From positions 18,582 to 82,581 of the forward strand of contig NZ_CABVOU010000041.1 of the NCBI RefSeq assembly GCF_902500215.1: a stretch of 64,000 bases of DNA, in the 5' to 3' direction. The stretch comes from Halomonas lysinitropha (GTDB lineage: Bacteria > Pseudomonadota > Gammaproteobacteria > Pseudomonadales > Halomonadaceae). The position numbers and the translations under genes are program-made. Below, one piece after another: positions 1 through 9,756 of the stretch (within the stretch, counting starts at the first letter, position 1; every line of letters starts with the position of its first letter). The notes under the pieces are model-generated. The model was not told the origin of the DNA and did not search any database. It was given only the letters and a program-made list of their open reading frames with translations.

Positions 1-91
1 CTTGATGCGCCTGAATGAACACAATCGCGAAGAGTTCCAGCCGCTCGTCGAGATGCTGGAGGCCCAGGAGGCCGCTTCCCACAACCACTGA
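1..91 (+). CDS. C-terminal end of an unidentified protein (cut by window edge)
   Basis: An open frame enters from the left edge and ends at the TGA at 89-91, giving about 29 residues that end in EAQEAASHNH. The stretch is acidic and probably helical. There is too little sequence to name a family. It converges on the transaldolase gene on the other strand. Confidence 0.4.
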   Translation, partial: LMRLNEHNREEFQPLVEMLEAQEAASHNH

Positions 92-105
92 CCGGTCTTC
101 GTCGC

Positions 106-1044
106 TTACTCCCTCCTCAGCTCTCCCAGCAGGCTTTCCAGCTTGCGCTGATCGGCCATGAACTTGCGGATGCCCTCCGCCAGCTTCTCGGTGGCCATGG
201 CATCCTCGTTCATTTCCCAGCGGAACTCGGCCTCATCCTGGGGCTCCGGGGCACGGGTCTCGGCGTCCAGCGGCGTGAGCCGACGCTCCAGGTTGCCGGT
301 GGTGTCGGCCAGCTCTTCCAGCAGCTTGGGCGAGATGGTCAGACGGTCGCAGCCGGCCAGGGCGATGATCTCGCCGGCATTGCGGAAACTTGCGCCCATC
401 ACGATGGTATCGTAGCCATGCCCCTTGAAGTGCTCGTAGATGCGCCTCACGGACTGCACGCCGGGGTCGCGGTCACCGCTGAAGTCGGCATCGGGTTCCT
501 GTGCCTTGTACCAGTCGAGAATCCGACCGACGAAAGGCGACACCAGGGTGACGCCTGCATCCGCACAGGCGCGTGCCTGGGCGAAGCTGAACAGCAGGGT
601 GAGGTTGGTGTGGATGCCTTCGCGCTCGAGGGTCCGGGCGGCGCGGATGCCTTCCCAGGTAGAGGCCACCTTGATCAGGATGCGCTCCGGTCCAACGCCA
701 TGGCGCGCGTAGCGCTCGATCAGCGAACGGGCCCTGGCCAGGGTGGCGTCGGCATCGAAGGAGAGGCGGGCACTGACCTCGGTGGAGACATAGCCCGGTA
801 TCAGGGCACTGACTTCACTACCGATCTCCACGGCTACCGCGTCCAGGGCATCGTCGATGTCGGTGGCATGACGGGCGATCTCGGCTAACCGCGCGCGTCG
901 AGATTCATGCTGGGCTGCCTGGAGGATCAGCGAGGGGTTGGTGGTGGCATCGGTAGGCTGGAAGCGGCGAATCGTCTCGAGGTCACCGGTATCGGCGACC
1001 ACGGTGGTCATGGTCTTGAGTTGTGAAAGCAGGTCATCTGCCAT
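106..1044 (-). CDS. tal: Transaldolase
   Basis: Transaldolase of the non-oxidative pentose phosphate pathway. It moves a dihydroxyacetone unit between sedoheptulose 7-phosphate and glyceraldehyde 3-phosphate in the cytoplasm. The 312-residue product has the usual length for the TalB type. It carries the N-terminal signature DATTNPSLI and the Schiff-base lysine region [11 protein letters not shown], followed by [11 protein letters not shown]. The frame is open to 1083, but the ATG at 1044 is preceded by GGAGGGAT at good spacing and gives the normal family N terminus (MADDLLSQL), so I start there. It is a single-gene unit, divergent from the MFS gene. Confidence 0.95.
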   Translation of the reverse strand: MADDLLSQLKTMTTVVADTGDLETIRRFQPTDATTNPSLILQAAQHESRRARLAEIARHATDIDDALDAVAVEIGSEVSALIPGYVSTEVSARLSFDADATLARARSLIERYARHGVGPERILIKVASTWEGIRAARTLEREGIHTNLTLLFSFAQARACADAGVTLVSPFVGRILDWYKAQEPDADFSGDRDPGVQSVRRIYEHFKGHGYDTIVMGASFRNAGEIIALAGCDRLTISPKLLEELADTTGNLERRLTPLDAETRAPEPQDEAEFRWEMNEDAMATEKLAEGIRKFMADQRKLESLLGELRRE

Positions 1045-1178
1045 GTCGGGATCCCTCCGGTTGTCGTCGGGCCACTCTAGCAAGGCAGGGTGGCCGAATA
1101 CAGATGGCTAAGGCAGCGAGCGGGGTTTGGGGTATCATTAGCTTTCTACCTTTCACCCCATGCTGCCCGGGAGGCGCC

Positions 1179-2363
1179 TTGACCCTGAACCCTCGACGTG
1201 TGGCGCTGCTGGTGGCCGCCAATACGGCCCTGGCGCCTTTTGCCATCGATGCCTACCTGCCGGCCATGGCGGCGATCGCCGGACACATCGGGGCCAGCAT
1301 CCATCATACAGAGCTGTCTCTCTCGACCTTCCTGGCAGGTTTCGCCCTCGGGCAGCTGGTGTTCGGCCCCGTGTCCGATCGGGTGGGACGCAAACCGGTG
1401 CTGCTCGGTGGGCTGGTGGTCTTCCTGTTGGCCAGCCTGATGATCACCACGGTGGGCTCGCTGGGTGAGTTGCTGGCATGGCGTTTCGTCCAGGCGCTGG
1501 GCGGCGGTGCGACCGTGGTCAACTCGGCGGCCATCGTGCGCGACTGCTTCGAAGGCCGTGAAGCCGCCAAGGTGATGTCGACCATGGCGATCATCATGCT
1601 GATGGCGCCGCTGGTGGCGCCGATGGTGGGTAGCGGGCTGCTCTATCTCGCCGATTGGTGGCTGATCTTCGTGTTCCTTGCCGTCTATGCCGGTTTCCTG
1701 ATGTGGCTGCTGGGTACCCGCTTGCCGGAGACGCGACCGCCCGGTCAATCAGCCTCCACGCCGGCCAAGGTACTGGCGAACTACGCCAGCGTACTGCGCG
1801 ATCGTCGGGCCATGGGCTTCATCGCCGCTGCCTCGATGTCCTTTGCCGGGCTATTCGCCTTCATCACCGCCTCGCCGTTTCTCTATCTCGAACATTTCGA
1901 TCTTACGCCATCGCTCTATCCGCTGGTGTTCGGAGTCAACGTGGTGGCCATGGTGGCCGCCAACCGCCTCAACATCCGCCTGCTGCGGTGGCGCACGCCC
2001 CTGCAGAACCTGCGACTGGGACTGGGCATCCAGCTGGCCGCCGGCCTCGGCCTGGTGTTCATGGTGGCCAGCGGCCTGGAGTCGCTTGCCACCATGGTGC
2101 CGCTGATCGTGCTTTTCGCCGGCACCATCGGGTTGATTGCCCCCAACGCCATCACCTCGCTGCTCGACCGCTTCCATCACATGAGTGCCACCGCAGCCGC
2201 CCTTCAGGGCAGCCTGCAGTTCTCCAGCGGCGCCCTGGCCGGCGTGCTGGTGGGTGCCTTCGAGGTGGACAGCGCCTGGCCGATGGTGGCCACCATGCTC
2301 GGCGCCTCGTTGCTGGCCAACCTCGGTATACGCCTACTGGCAGGGCGTCCCGAAAGGGCCTGA
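1179..2363 (+). CDS. Bcr/CflA-type MFS multidrug exporter
   Basis: Major facilitator superfamily exporter, probably a drug:proton antiporter of the Bcr/CflA branch. The family signature is clear near the N terminus: FAIDAYLPAM, then GQLVFGPVSDRVGRKPVL at the loop between membrane segments 2 and 3. About twelve hydrophobic segments are seen. I choose the TTG at 1179 because GGGAGG lies just upstream at correct spacing and the resulting 394 residues match the family length. An in-frame ATG at 1104 would add 25 unconserved residues. Substrates cannot be read from sequence. Confidence 0.85.
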   Translation: MTLNPRRVALLVAANTALAPFAIDAYLPAMAAIAGHIGASIHHTELSLSTFLAGFALGQLVFGPVSDRVGRKPVLLGGLVVFLLASLMITTVGSLGELLAWRFVQALGGGATVVNSAAIVRDCFEGREAAKVMSTMAIIMLMAPLVAPMVGSGLLYLADWWLIFVFLAVYAGFLMWLLGTRLPETRPPGQSASTPAKVLANYASVLRDRRAMGFIAAASMSFAGLFAFITASPFLYLEHFDLTPSLYPLVFGVNVVAMVAANRLNIRLLRWRTPLQNLRLGLGIQLAAGLGLVFMVASGLESLATMVPLIVLFAGTIGLIAPNAITSLLDRFHHMSATAAALQGSLQFSSGALAGVLVGAFEVDSAWPMVATMLGASLLANLGIRLLAGRPERA

Positions 2364-2410
2364 TCCACGCGCTGGCAAGAGGCGGGAAAGGGGCTAGAAT
2401 TTATGGCGGT

Positions 2411-2428
2411 TTGTCACGAAGCTGTCAT
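2411..2428 (+). promoter_or_regulatory. Pho box upstream of pstS
   Basis: TTGTCA at 2411-2416 and CTGTCA at 2422-2427 are direct repeats exactly 11 bp apart. This is the PhoB-binding layout (CTGTCA, 5 bp, CTGTCA). The site lies about 60 bp before the pstS start. Induction of the pst genes by phosphate starvation is inferred from it. Confidence 0.85.
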
Positions 2429-2489
2429 CTGACTGCGGCAAGGTGTGTCCTGCGAAGGTTGCACACTATCCCAACCAGGAGATCGCTCC

Positions 2490-3518
2490 ATGAATCGCAT
2501 CCTCAACAACCGTGCTTTCAAGACCACTGCCATCGCCGCCGCCGTTATCGGTGTGGCTACCGTGGCACATGCCCGTGATCAGATCCGCATCGTCGGCTCC
2601 AGCACCGTCTACCCGTTCGCCAGTTACGTGACCGAGGAGTTCGGTGCCGTGACCGAGTATCCGACCCCGGTCATCGAGTCCACCGGTTCCGGTGGTGGTC
2701 TGCGCCTGTTCTGTAACGGCGTGGGCGAGGGCACTCCCGACATTACCAATGCGTCTCGCCGCATCAAGCTCTCCGAGCTCGAGCGCTGCATCGAGAACGG
2801 CGTGACCGATATCACCGAGGTCAAGATCGGTTCTGACGGTATCGTGTTCGCTCAGTCCAGCGAGAACGACGCTATCGAGCTGACCCTCGAACAGCTGTTC
2901 CTGGCGGTGGCGGCCAAGGTGCCGGTCGATGGTGAACTGGTCGATAACCCCTATACCAACTGGAGCGAGATCGACGCCTCCTTGCCGGATCGCGAGATTT
3001 CCATCTATGGCCCGCCCACCACGTCCGGCACCCGCGACGCCTTCGAAGAGCTCGCCATGGAAGTCCCGTCAGAGGAAATTGAAGCTTATGGTGGTGAGGC
3101 CTACACTGACGTTCGTTCCGACGGCGCCTACATCGATGCTGGCGAGAACGACAACCTGATCGTCCAGCGCCTGAGCGAAGACACCGATGCCTTCGGCATC
3201 TTCGGCTACTCTTTCCTGGAAGAGAATACCGATACTCTGGTCGGCACGGCCATCGAAGGCGTGGCGCCGGAACCCGAGGCGATCAGCGCCGGTGACTACC
3301 CGATTGCCCGCTCGCTGTGGTTCTACGTCAAGAACCAGCACGCTGACGACGTGCCGCCGCTGTATGACTATGTCGACATGTTCGTCTCCGAGACCATGAT
3401 TGGCAACGGTGGCTACCTGAGAGACATTGGCCTGATCGTGCTGCCGGAAGCCGAGCGTGAGCAGACTCGCGAGAAGGTCGAGAACCGGGCACAGCTCGAG
3501 GTCGACGACCTCAAGTAA
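2490..3518 (+). CDS. pstS: Periplasmic phosphate-binding protein PstS
   Basis: High-affinity phosphate-binding protein that feeds the PstCAB importer. Residues 1-28 form a signal peptide with cleavage after AHA. The mature part begins with IRIVGSSTVYPF and contains STGSGGGLRLFC and TSGTRDAFEEL, the phosphate-binding loops of the PstS family. Start ATG 2490 has AGGAGA upstream; the open frame to 2445 lacks a signal for initiation. It is 342 residues long. A Pho box precedes it and a strong hairpin follows it before pstC, as is common where the binding protein is made in excess. Confidence 0.95.
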   Translation: MNRILNNRAFKTTAIAAAVIGVATVAHARDQIRIVGSSTVYPFASYVTEEFGAVTEYPTPVIESTGSGGGLRLFCNGVGEGTPDITNASRRIKLSELERCIENGVTDITEVKIGSDGIVFAQSSENDAIELTLEQLFLAVAAKVPVDGELVDNPYTNWSEIDASLPDREISIYGPPTTSGTRDAFEELAMEVPSEEIEAYGGEAYTDVRSDGAYIDAGENDNLIVQRLSEDTDAFGIFGYSFLEENTDTLVGTAIEGVAPEPEAISAGDYPIARSLWFYVKNQHADDVPPLYDYVDMFVSETMIGNGGYLRDIGLIVLPEAEREQTREKVENRAQLEVDDLK

Positions 3519-3546
3519 CCCCGCCGTTGGGCAGGGACGCCTGAAC

Positions 3547-3573
3547 CGGCCGGCAGCCCACGGCTGCCGGCCG
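3547..3573 (+). other. Intercistronic hairpin between pstS and pstC
   Basis: A perfect 12-bp stem (CGGCCGGCAGCC, loop CAC, GGCTGCCGGCCG) lies in the 105-bp pstS-pstC gap. No T-run follows. It is probably an mRNA-stabilising or attenuating hairpin that sets higher PstS output, rather than a full terminator (inference). Confidence 0.7.
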
Positions 3574-3623
3574 TTGCACGTTCCGGCAGGCACGCTGCCG
3601 CCGTTATTCACCGAGAGAGATCT

Positions 3624-4880
3624 ATGCAGACCAACCAACTCCTCGCCATGTTCAGCGGCGTTCTGCTGCTGCTGGGTCTGTTAGCCTTCTTCCTGGGCCG
3701 TGCCAAGGCCGCGCGGGTGCGCGCCAGTGGCACGGCCATGTATGCCCAGCCCGATCAGTACGCCTGGTTCGCCGTGGTCGCCACCGCCGGCCCGGCGATT
3801 ACCGTGGGTGCCGTCGGGGCCTTCCTGATGCTTCTGCTGGGCGCCGAAATCCCCACCCTCTACCTGCTGGCCGGCAGCCTGGTGATCGCGGCCATCGGCC
3901 TGCTGGTGGGGATGAGTCAGGTGAAGCCCGACTTCCATGCCCGCCAGGCCATCGAGCGGGTCATTCGCTGGGTGCTGGTCGCCGCGGCCATGATCTCGAT
4001 CTTCACCACCTTCGGGATCCTCTTCTCCATCGTCTTCGAGGCGTTGCGCTTCTTCCAGATGCACAGCTTCTGGGAGTTTATTACCGGCACCGTCTGGAGC
4101 CCGGGCGATAGCTTCCTGGCCGCCGCGGGGCGCGGTGATGAGGGGGGCAGCACTGCCCAGTTCGGTTCGGTACCGCTGTTCGCCGGTACCTTCATGATCA
4201 CGGCCATCGCCATGCTGGTGGCGATCCCGGTGGGACTGCTCTCGGCCATCTACATGGCGGAGTTTGCGCCCAGTCGAGTGCGCACCCTGGCCAAACCGAC
4301 CCTGGAGGTGCTGGCCGGGATTCCCACCGTGGTTTACGGCTTCTTCGCCGCCATCACGGTGGCACCGATCATCGTTGACGTGGCCGGTTTCTTCGGCCTG
4401 GATGCCTCCTTCAACAACGCCGTGGCACCGGGGGTGGTGATGGGCATCATGATCATCCCCTTCATCTCTTCGCTTTCCGACGACGTGATCAGCGCAGTGC
4501 CCGACAGCATGCGACAAGGCTCGCTGGCACTGGGCATGACCAAGGGCGAGACCATCCGCGATGTGGTCATTCCGGCGGCGCTGCCGGGCATCATCTCCGC
4601 CTCGCTGCTGGCGGTATCGCGTGCGCTGGGCGAGACCATGATCGTGGTGATGGCGGCGGGCATGCGGCCCAACCTCACCGCCAACCCGCTGGAAGACATG
4701 ACCACGGTCACGGTGCGCATCGTCGCCGCGCTGACCGGCGACCTGGAGTTCGAGAGCTCCGAGACGCTCTCGGCCTTCGCCCTGGGTCTGGTGCTGTTTG
4801 CCGTCACGTTGAGCCTGAACCTGGTGTCGGTACTCATGATCCGCCGTTTCCGCGAGAAGTATCGCGTCAACAACCTGTAA
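3624..4880 (+). CDS. pstC: Phosphate ABC transporter permease PstC
   Basis: Inner-membrane permease subunit of the Pst phosphate importer. The ABC-permease domain is in the C-terminal two thirds, with the coupling-loop (EAA) motif in LGMTKGETIRDVVIPAALPG. At 418 residues it is about 100 longer than the enterobacterial protein; the extra N-terminal part carries added membrane segments and ends near KPDFHARQAIERV. The ATG at 3624 follows a GAGAGAGA stretch. It is the second gene of pstSCAB and 18 bp before pstA. Confidence 0.93.
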   Translation: MQTNQLLAMFSGVLLLLGLLAFFLGRAKAARVRASGTAMYAQPDQYAWFAVVATAGPAITVGAVGAFLMLLLGAEIPTLYLLAGSLVIAAIGLLVGMSQVKPDFHARQAIERVIRWVLVAAAMISIFTTFGILFSIVFEALRFFQMHSFWEFITGTVWSPGDSFLAAAGRGDEGGSTAQFGSVPLFAGTFMITAIAMLVAIPVGLLSAIYMAEFAPSRVRTLAKPTLEVLAGIPTVVYGFFAAITVAPIIVDVAGFFGLDASFNNAVAPGVVMGIMIIPFISSLSDDVISAVPDSMRQGSLALGMTKGETIRDVVIPAALPGIISASLLAVSRALGETMIVVMAAGMRPNLTANPLEDMTTVTVRIVAALTGDLEFESSETLSAFALGLVLFAVTLSLNLVSVLMIRRFREKYRVNNL

Positions 4881-4898
4881 CGCCGAGGAATCGACGAG

Positions 4899-6065
4899 AT
4901 GAGACACTCCTTCGACGACATCAGCGCCCAGCTGCATAAGCGCCATCGCCGCTCGTCGCGGCTTAAGTGGATTTCCATGGGGGCGCTGGGCCTCGCCGGC
5001 CTGTTCCTGGCGCTGTTCTTTGCCGACATGCTCAACAGGGGGCTGCCGGCGTTTCAGCAGGCCTACGTCCAGGTTGAGATCGACTACAACGAGGACGCCC
5101 GGCAAATGGGGCGAGCGGCGCTGGAACCCGATATCGCCCCCCTGGTCAGCCGCAGCTTCGAGCGACTGATACCGGGCATGATCCGTGATAACTCCGACCT
5201 GCTGGGCACCACCGAGACCCGCTGGGTGCTGACCAACAGCGAAGCAGATCAGTATCTCAAGGGCCACCGCAACTCGCTGAGTGATGACGAACAAGCCGCC
5301 ATCGATGAGCGTGTCGACAATGGCCAGGTCGCGCTGAAGTTCAATACCACCTTCTTTACCAGTGGCGATTCCAAGATGGCGGAGCGTGCGGGCATCCTCT
5401 CCGCTGCCGTAGGCACGGTGATGACCCTGCTGGTGACGCTGGCGATCGCCTTCCCCATTGGCGTGATGACGGCGGTCTACCTGGAGGAATTCGCCCCCGA
5501 CAACCGCCTTACCCAGATCATCGAGATCAACATCAACAACCTGGCGGCGATCCCGTCGATCCTGTTCGGCCTGTTGGGCCTGGCGATCTTCATCAACTTC
5601 TTCGGCGTGCCACGATCATCGCCACTGGTTGGCGGCATGACGCTGGCGCTCATGACCCTGCCGGTGATCATCATTGCCACGCGAACGGCATTGCGCAGCG
5701 TGCCGGACTCGATCCGCCATGCCGCCTTCGGGGTGGGCTGCTCGCGCTGGCAGGTGGTGCGCGACCACGTATTGCCGCTGGCCATGCCGGGGATCATGAC
5801 CGGGTCCATCATCGGTCTGGCCCAGGCCATGGGTGAGACGGCGCCGCTCATCATCGTCGGCATGGTGGCCTTCATACCCGATGCGGGTGGCTCTTTCACC
5901 GAGGCGGCCACGGTGCTGCCGGCCCAGATCTTTACCTGGGCGGGCGAGCCAGAGCAGGCCTTCGTCGAGAAGACTGCCGGCGGGATCCTCGTGCTGCTGG
6001 CGATCCTAATCTTCCTGAATGCCACCGCCGTCGTCCTGCGCAAGAAATTCGAGCGTCGCTGGTAG
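4899..6065 (+). CDS. pstA: Phosphate ABC transporter permease PstA
   Basis: Second permease subunit of the Pst importer. Residues 1-155 form an extension with one N-terminal membrane anchor and a soluble, probably periplasmic segment (ETRWVLTNSEADQYLKG). The permease core follows, with the EAA loop GCSRWQVVRDHVLPLAMPG. At 388 residues it is longer than the roughly 296-residue E. coli PstA, and the extra length parallels that of PstC here. Start ATG 4899 has CGAGGAAT upstream. It lies between pstC and pstB in one operon. Confidence 0.93.
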   Translation: MRHSFDDISAQLHKRHRRSSRLKWISMGALGLAGLFLALFFADMLNRGLPAFQQAYVQVEIDYNEDARQMGRAALEPDIAPLVSRSFERLIPGMIRDNSDLLGTTETRWVLTNSEADQYLKGHRNSLSDDEQAAIDERVDNGQVALKFNTTFFTSGDSKMAERAGILSAAVGTVMTLLVTLAIAFPIGVMTAVYLEEFAPDNRLTQIIEININNLAAIPSILFGLLGLAIFINFFGVPRSSPLVGGMTLALMTLPVIIIATRTALRSVPDSIRHAAFGVGCSRWQVVRDHVLPLAMPGIMTGSIIGLAQAMGETAPLIIVGMVAFIPDAGGSFTEAATVLPAQIFTWAGEPEQAFVEKTAGGILVLLAILIFLNATAVVLRKKFERRW

Positions 6066-6092
6066 GCCCGGCACGCCAAAGAGGAATCAGAC

Positions 6093-6935
6093 ATGAATAT
6101 TCAAGCCGCTAGCCAGCACACGCCGCAGCCCACGCCAAATGTTGGGCAGCCCGTCAGCCGAAATAACCATGCCAACCATGAGCTGAGCATTCGCGTCCGC
6201 GATCTCAACCTCTGGTATGGCGAAACACAGGCGCTCAAGAGCCTCAACATCGATATCTTCCAGAGGAATATCACGGCGTTGATCGGCCCCTCCGGCTGTG
6301 GCAAGTCGACGTTCCTGCGCTGCCTGAACCGCATGAACGACCTGATTCCCAGCGTGCGAATCAAGGGTCTGGTGGAGATGGACGGTCGCGACGTCAACGC
6401 CGCCAAGATGGACGAGGTGGCGCTGCGCCGCCGGGTGGGCATGGTGTTCCAGAAGCCCAATCCCTTCCCCAAGTCGATCTACGACAATGTCGTCTATGCC
6501 CCGCGCATGCACGACCTGGTGAGCCGCAAGCCGGAGCAGGACGAACTGGTGGAGAAGGCGCTGCGCGACGCCGGTCTCTGGGAAGAGGTCAAGGACAAGT
6601 TGGATCAGCCGGGCACCTCGCTCTCCGGTGGTCAGCAGCAGCGCCTGTGCATTGCCCGGGCGATCGCGGTTCAGCCTGATGTCATCCTGATGGATGAGCC
6701 CACGTCGGCCCTGGACCCGATCTCCACGGCCACCATCGAGGACCTGATGGATCGCCTGAAGGAGAAGTTCACCATCATCACCGTGACGCACAACATGCAG
6801 CAGGCGGCGCGGGTGGCGGATTACACGGCTTTCTTCCATCTGGGCGAGATCATCGAGTACAACGATACCAAGACGATGTTCGCCAACCCGGCCACCAAGA
6901 AGGCGGAAGACTACATTACCGGCCGCTACGGTTAA
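6093..6935 (+). CDS. pstB: Phosphate ABC transporter ATP-binding protein PstB
   Basis: ATPase of the Pst importer. All nucleotide-binding motifs are seen: Walker [11 protein letters not shown]-loop [14 protein letters not shown] signature LSGGQQQR, Walker [13 protein letters not shown] and the switch histidine in VTHNM. The 280 residues include an N-terminal tail of about 30 residues rich in Gln and Pro before the conserved start. Start ATG 6093 follows AGAGGAA. It is the last pst gene; phoU, often next, is absent and chrA follows 43 bp later. Confidence 0.96.
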   Translation: MNIQAASQHTPQPTPNVGQPVSRNNHANHELSIRVRDLNLWYGETQALKSLNIDIFQRNITALIGPSGCGKSTFLRCLNRMNDLIPSVRIKGLVEMDGRDVNAAKMDEVALRRRVGMVFQKPNPFPKSIYDNVVYAPRMHDLVSRKPEQDELVEKALRDAGLWEEVKDKLDQPGTSLSGGQQQRLCIARAIAVQPDVILMDEPTSALDPISTATIEDLMDRLKEKFTIITVTHNMQQAARVADYTAFFHLGEIIEYNDTKTMFANPATKKAEDYITGRYG

Positions 6936-6978
6936 GCGCGGACGAGCCTACGGCCAGGCGCCGGTAAGGAGCTTGCTC

Positions 6979-8181
6979 ATGAGCCGCTCGCCATCCCACC
7001 GGGGCCGGCCCCTTGAGGTGTTCAAGGCCTTCCTGCTGCTCGGCCTGACCTCGTTCGGCGGCCCCGTCGCGCATCTAGGCTACTTTCGCCATGAGTTTGT
7101 CGCCCGTCGAAACTGGCTCGGCGAGCAGGACTATGCGGACCTGGTGGCCCTGTGCCAGTTCCTGCCGGGGCCGGCCAGTAGCCAGGTGGGGTTCGCCCTC
7201 GGTCTTCTGCGCGCCGGTCCCTGGGGCGCCGCGCTGGCCTGGGTGGCCTTCACGCTCCCGTCGGCGCTGTTGCTGGTGGCCTTTGCGCTGGGCGCGAGCC
7301 GTCTTGAAGGCACCGTCGGTGCGGGTCTGGTTCACGGCCTCAAGGTGGCAGCGGTGGCCATCGTCGCTCAGGCCGTCTGGGGCATGGCCAGGAACCTCTG
7401 TCCGGATCACCGACGCACCGGCATCGCGCTGGCGGCGGTCTTCACTGTCGTGCTGGTGGCTGGACCGCTCGGCCAGGTGACGGCGATTCTGGTGGGCGTG
7501 CTGGCTGGTCTGGCGCTCTGTCGCAGTGGCGGTGACGAGTCGCCGCGAGCACCATTGGCGCTACCAGTTTCTCATCGGGCCGGCAGCCTTGCGTTGGTGG
7601 CCTTCCTGTTGCTGCTGGGTGGGTTGCCGGTCCTGACGCTGGCCACCGTCTCACCGACCCTTGATCTGCTGGACGCCTTCTATCGGGCCGGGGCCCTGGT
7701 GTTTGGTGGAGGGCATGTGGTGCTGCCGCTGCTCGAGGCCGAGGTGGTGCAGTCGGGCTGGCTCTCGTCGGACATTTTTCTGGCCGGCTATGGCGCCGCT
7801 CAGGCGGTGCCCGGTCCGCTGTTCACCTTTGCTGCTTACCTGGGCAGTGTGCTCGAGATCGGGCCGGGCGGACTAACGGGGGCCGCCCTGGCACTGATTG
7901 CCATCTTCGTGCCGGGTCTTCTGTTGCTGGTGGCCGTCATGCCGTTCTGGAACACCCTTCGTCACTGGGCTGCTGCCCAGTCGGCGATGCGAGGGGCCAA
8001 TGCGGCCGTGGTAGGGATACTGGGAGGGGCGCTCTACCACCCGGTCTGGACCGGCGCCATCCTCGGGCCCGAGCAGTTCGCCCTGGCGCTGGCGGGTTTC
8101 CTGCTACTGGTGCGCTGGCAGCTGCCCGCCTGGGCCGTGGTGGGGCTGCTGGCCGTGTCCGGCATCGTTATCGCGCCCTGA
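6979..8181 (+). CDS. chrA: Chromate transporter ChrA
   Basis: Chromate efflux permease of the two-domain (long-chain) CHR family, protecting the cytoplasm from chromate. Two homologous halves are visible: half 1 has SFGGPVAHLGYFRHEF and QFLPGPASSQVG, half 2 has FGGGHVVLPLLEAEVV and QAVPGPLFTFAAYLG. About ten membrane segments are predicted. AAGGA lies eight bases before the ATG at 6979, so I take it rather than the TTG at 6973. The product is 400 residues. It is 43 bp downstream of pstB on the same strand, so read-through from the Pho-controlled operon is possible. Confidence 0.92.
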   Translation: MSRSPSHRGRPLEVFKAFLLLGLTSFGGPVAHLGYFRHEFVARRNWLGEQDYADLVALCQFLPGPASSQVGFALGLLRAGPWGAALAWVAFTLPSALLLVAFALGASRLEGTVGAGLVHGLKVAAVAIVAQAVWGMARNLCPDHRRTGIALAAVFTVVLVAGPLGQVTAILVGVLAGLALCRSGGDESPRAPLALPVSHRAGSLALVAFLLLLGGLPVLTLATVSPTLDLLDAFYRAGALVFGGGHVVLPLLEAEVVQSGWLSSDIFLAGYGAAQAVPGPLFTFAAYLGSVLEIGPGGLTGAALALIAIFVPGLLLLVAVMPFWNTLRHWAAAQSAMRGANAAVVGILGGALYHPVWTGAILGPEQFALALAGFLLLVRWQLPAWAVVGLLAVSGIVIAP

Positions 8182-8212
8182 CCACTGTCATGAGATTGAC
8201 ATTTACCATTGT

Positions 8213-8234
8213 TATATATGAAAAGTCATATATA
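8213..8234. promoter_or_regulatory. Putative ArsR operator before arsC
   Basis: A perfect 9-bp inverted repeat, TATATATGA and TCATATATA separated by AAAG, sits 15 bp before the arsC start. A TTGACA hexamer at 8196-8201 is a likely -35 box, so the palindrome would cover the -10 region. A nearly identical site precedes acr3 (21702-21721). ArsR as the binding protein is inferred from context. Confidence 0.75.
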
Positions 8235-8249
8235 GCAAGGAGCCACCCC

Positions 8250-8675
8250 ATGGACAAACAGCGCGTGCTTTTCCTCTGCAATGCCAATTCCGCCCGCTCG
8301 TTGATGGGCGAGGCGATGTTGCGCCACTTGGCCGGCGACAAGTTCGAGGCCCTCAGCGCGGGCAGCGAACCCGATGAGCCCGCTGCGCTGACCCTTGAGG
8401 CGTTGGAGAAACAGGGAATTTCCACCGAGGGTCTGGCCAGCAAGTCGCTGGAGGATTTCACCGGCGAACATTTCCATGCCGTCATTGTGCTATGCGACAA
8501 GGCCCAGCAGGCATGCCGCGACTGGCAGGGCACCAGCGACGAGCACATCTACTGGGACATCCGTGACCCGCGCCTGATCGGTCGAGCCGATGCCTACGAA
8601 CAGGCCCTGCAGGAGATCCGTCGTCGCCTTTCGCTGTGGCTGCAGATCAAGGCGCGGGACGACATTCAGCGCTGA
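8250..8675 (+). CDS. arsC: Thioredoxin-coupled arsenate reductase ArsC
   Basis: Low-molecular-weight phosphatase-fold arsenate reductase (As(V) to As(III)). The P-loop Cys10-NANSA-Arg16-Ser is near the N terminus. Cys82 and Cys89 complete the redox triad, at the same numbers as in the well-studied plasmid pI258 enzyme, and Asp105 in DIRDP is the usual general acid. This pattern implies recycling by thioredoxin. The 141-residue product starts at ATG 8250, with AAGGAG upstream. It is the first gene of an arsC-GAPDH-arsJ-arsR unit behind an ArsR-type operator. Confidence 0.93.
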   Translation: MDKQRVLFLCNANSARSLMGEAMLRHLAGDKFEALSAGSEPDEPAALTLEALEKQGISTEGLASKSLEDFTGEHFHAVIVLCDKAQQACRDWQGTSDEHIYWDIRDPRLIGRADAYEQALQEIRRRLSLWLQIKARDDIQR

Positions 8676-8739
8676 AGATGTCGGGGAGCGCTCTCTTGTT
8701 CATCACATCGCGTGTTTTACTTCTTCTCTAGGGGACATC

Positions 8740-9756
8740 ATGACAGTACGAATCGGCATCAACGGCTTTGGCCGCATCGGTCGTCTGGTGCTGCGCAGCC
8801 TCTGGCCTCGCGTGGAGGCCGGCGAGGTCGAACTGGTGCGCATCAATGATCCGGGCGGCGACGCTGCCACCTTCGCCCACCTGCTCGAGTTCGACTCGGT
8901 TCACGGCCACTGGTCGCCGGGGCAGGGCCTTCAGGCGGGAGACGACGCTCTGGTGATCGATGGCCGGCGTATCGCCTTCAGCGCGCACAAGGCACTGGCA
9001 GAGAGCGACTGGTCCGGCTGCCAGGTGGCCATCGAGTGCTCCGGCAAGATGAAGGGCAGCGACGCACTCCAGGCCTATCTCGACCAGGGCGTCGAGCGCG
9101 TGGTGGTCAGTGCGCCGATCAAGGAAGAGGCGGTGCTCAACGTGGTGGTCGGCGTCAACGATGACAGGTACGATCCCGAGGCCCATCGCATCGTCACCGC
9201 GGCGAGCTGTACCACCAACTGCCTGGCGCCCGTCATCAAGGTGATCCACGAAACCTACGGCATTCGTCACGGTTCCATGACCACGGTGCACGATATCACC
9301 AATACCCAGACGATCCTGGATGCGCCCCACAAGGACTTACGTCGGGCCCGGGCCTGCGGCATGAGCCTGATTCCCACCACCACGGGCTCGGCCAAGGCGA
9401 TCACCGAAATCTTCCCGGAGTTGACCGGCAAGCTCAACGGCCACGCCGTGCGGGTGCCCCTGGCCAACGCCTCGCTGACCGACATGGTGTTCGAGCTGGA
9501 ACGCGAGGTGACGGTGGAGGAGGTCAATGCGGCGCTGAAGGCCGCCGCCGAGGGTGAGCTTTACGGCATCCTGGGCTATGAGGAGCGTCCGCTGGTCTCC
9601 ATCGACTACCGCACCGACCCGCGCAGCGCGATTATCGATGCGCTCTCGACCATGGTGGTCAATGGTACCCAGCTCAAGCTCTATGCCTGGTACGACAACG
9701 AGTGGGGCTACGCTAACCGCACCGCCGAATTGGCGCTCAAGGTGAGTCGTGGTTGA
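8740..9756 (+). CDS. Arsenic-operon glyceraldehyde-3-phosphate dehydrogenase
   Basis: GAPDH of the kind paired with ArsJ. It can use arsenate in place of phosphate to form the unstable 1-arseno-3-phosphoglycerate, which ArsJ exports. The Rossmann start [15 protein letters not shown] and the catalytic Cys157 in [11 protein letters not shown] are clear, and the product is 338 residues. Start ATG 8740 has AGGGGA upstream; the frame is open to 8590 but overlaps arsC. Its last 8 bases overlap the arsJ start, which supports coupled translation. Its role in arsenate efflux, not glycolysis, rests on this context. Confidence 0.9.
   Translation: MTVRIGINGFGRIGRLVLRSLWPRVEAGEVELVRINDPGGDAATFAHLLEFDSVHGHWSPGQGLQAGDDALVIDGRRIAFSAHKALAESDWSGCQVAIECSGKMKGSDALQAYLDQGVERVVVSAPIKEEAVLNVVVGVNDDRYDPEAHRIVTAASCTTNCLAPVIKVIHETYGIRHGSMTTVHDITNTQTILDAPHKDLRRARACGMSLIPTTTGSAKAITEIFPELTGKLNGHAVRVPLANASLTDMVFELEREVTVEEVNAALKAAAEGELYGILGYEERPLVSIDYRTDPRSAIIDALSTMVVNGTQLKLYAWYDNEWGYANRTAELALKVSRG

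Noticed and set aside
3681..5294. A 537-codon antisense frame over pstC and pstA
   Set aside because: The product is extreme in His, Gly and Gln, typical of a GC-rich shadow of membrane-protein genes.
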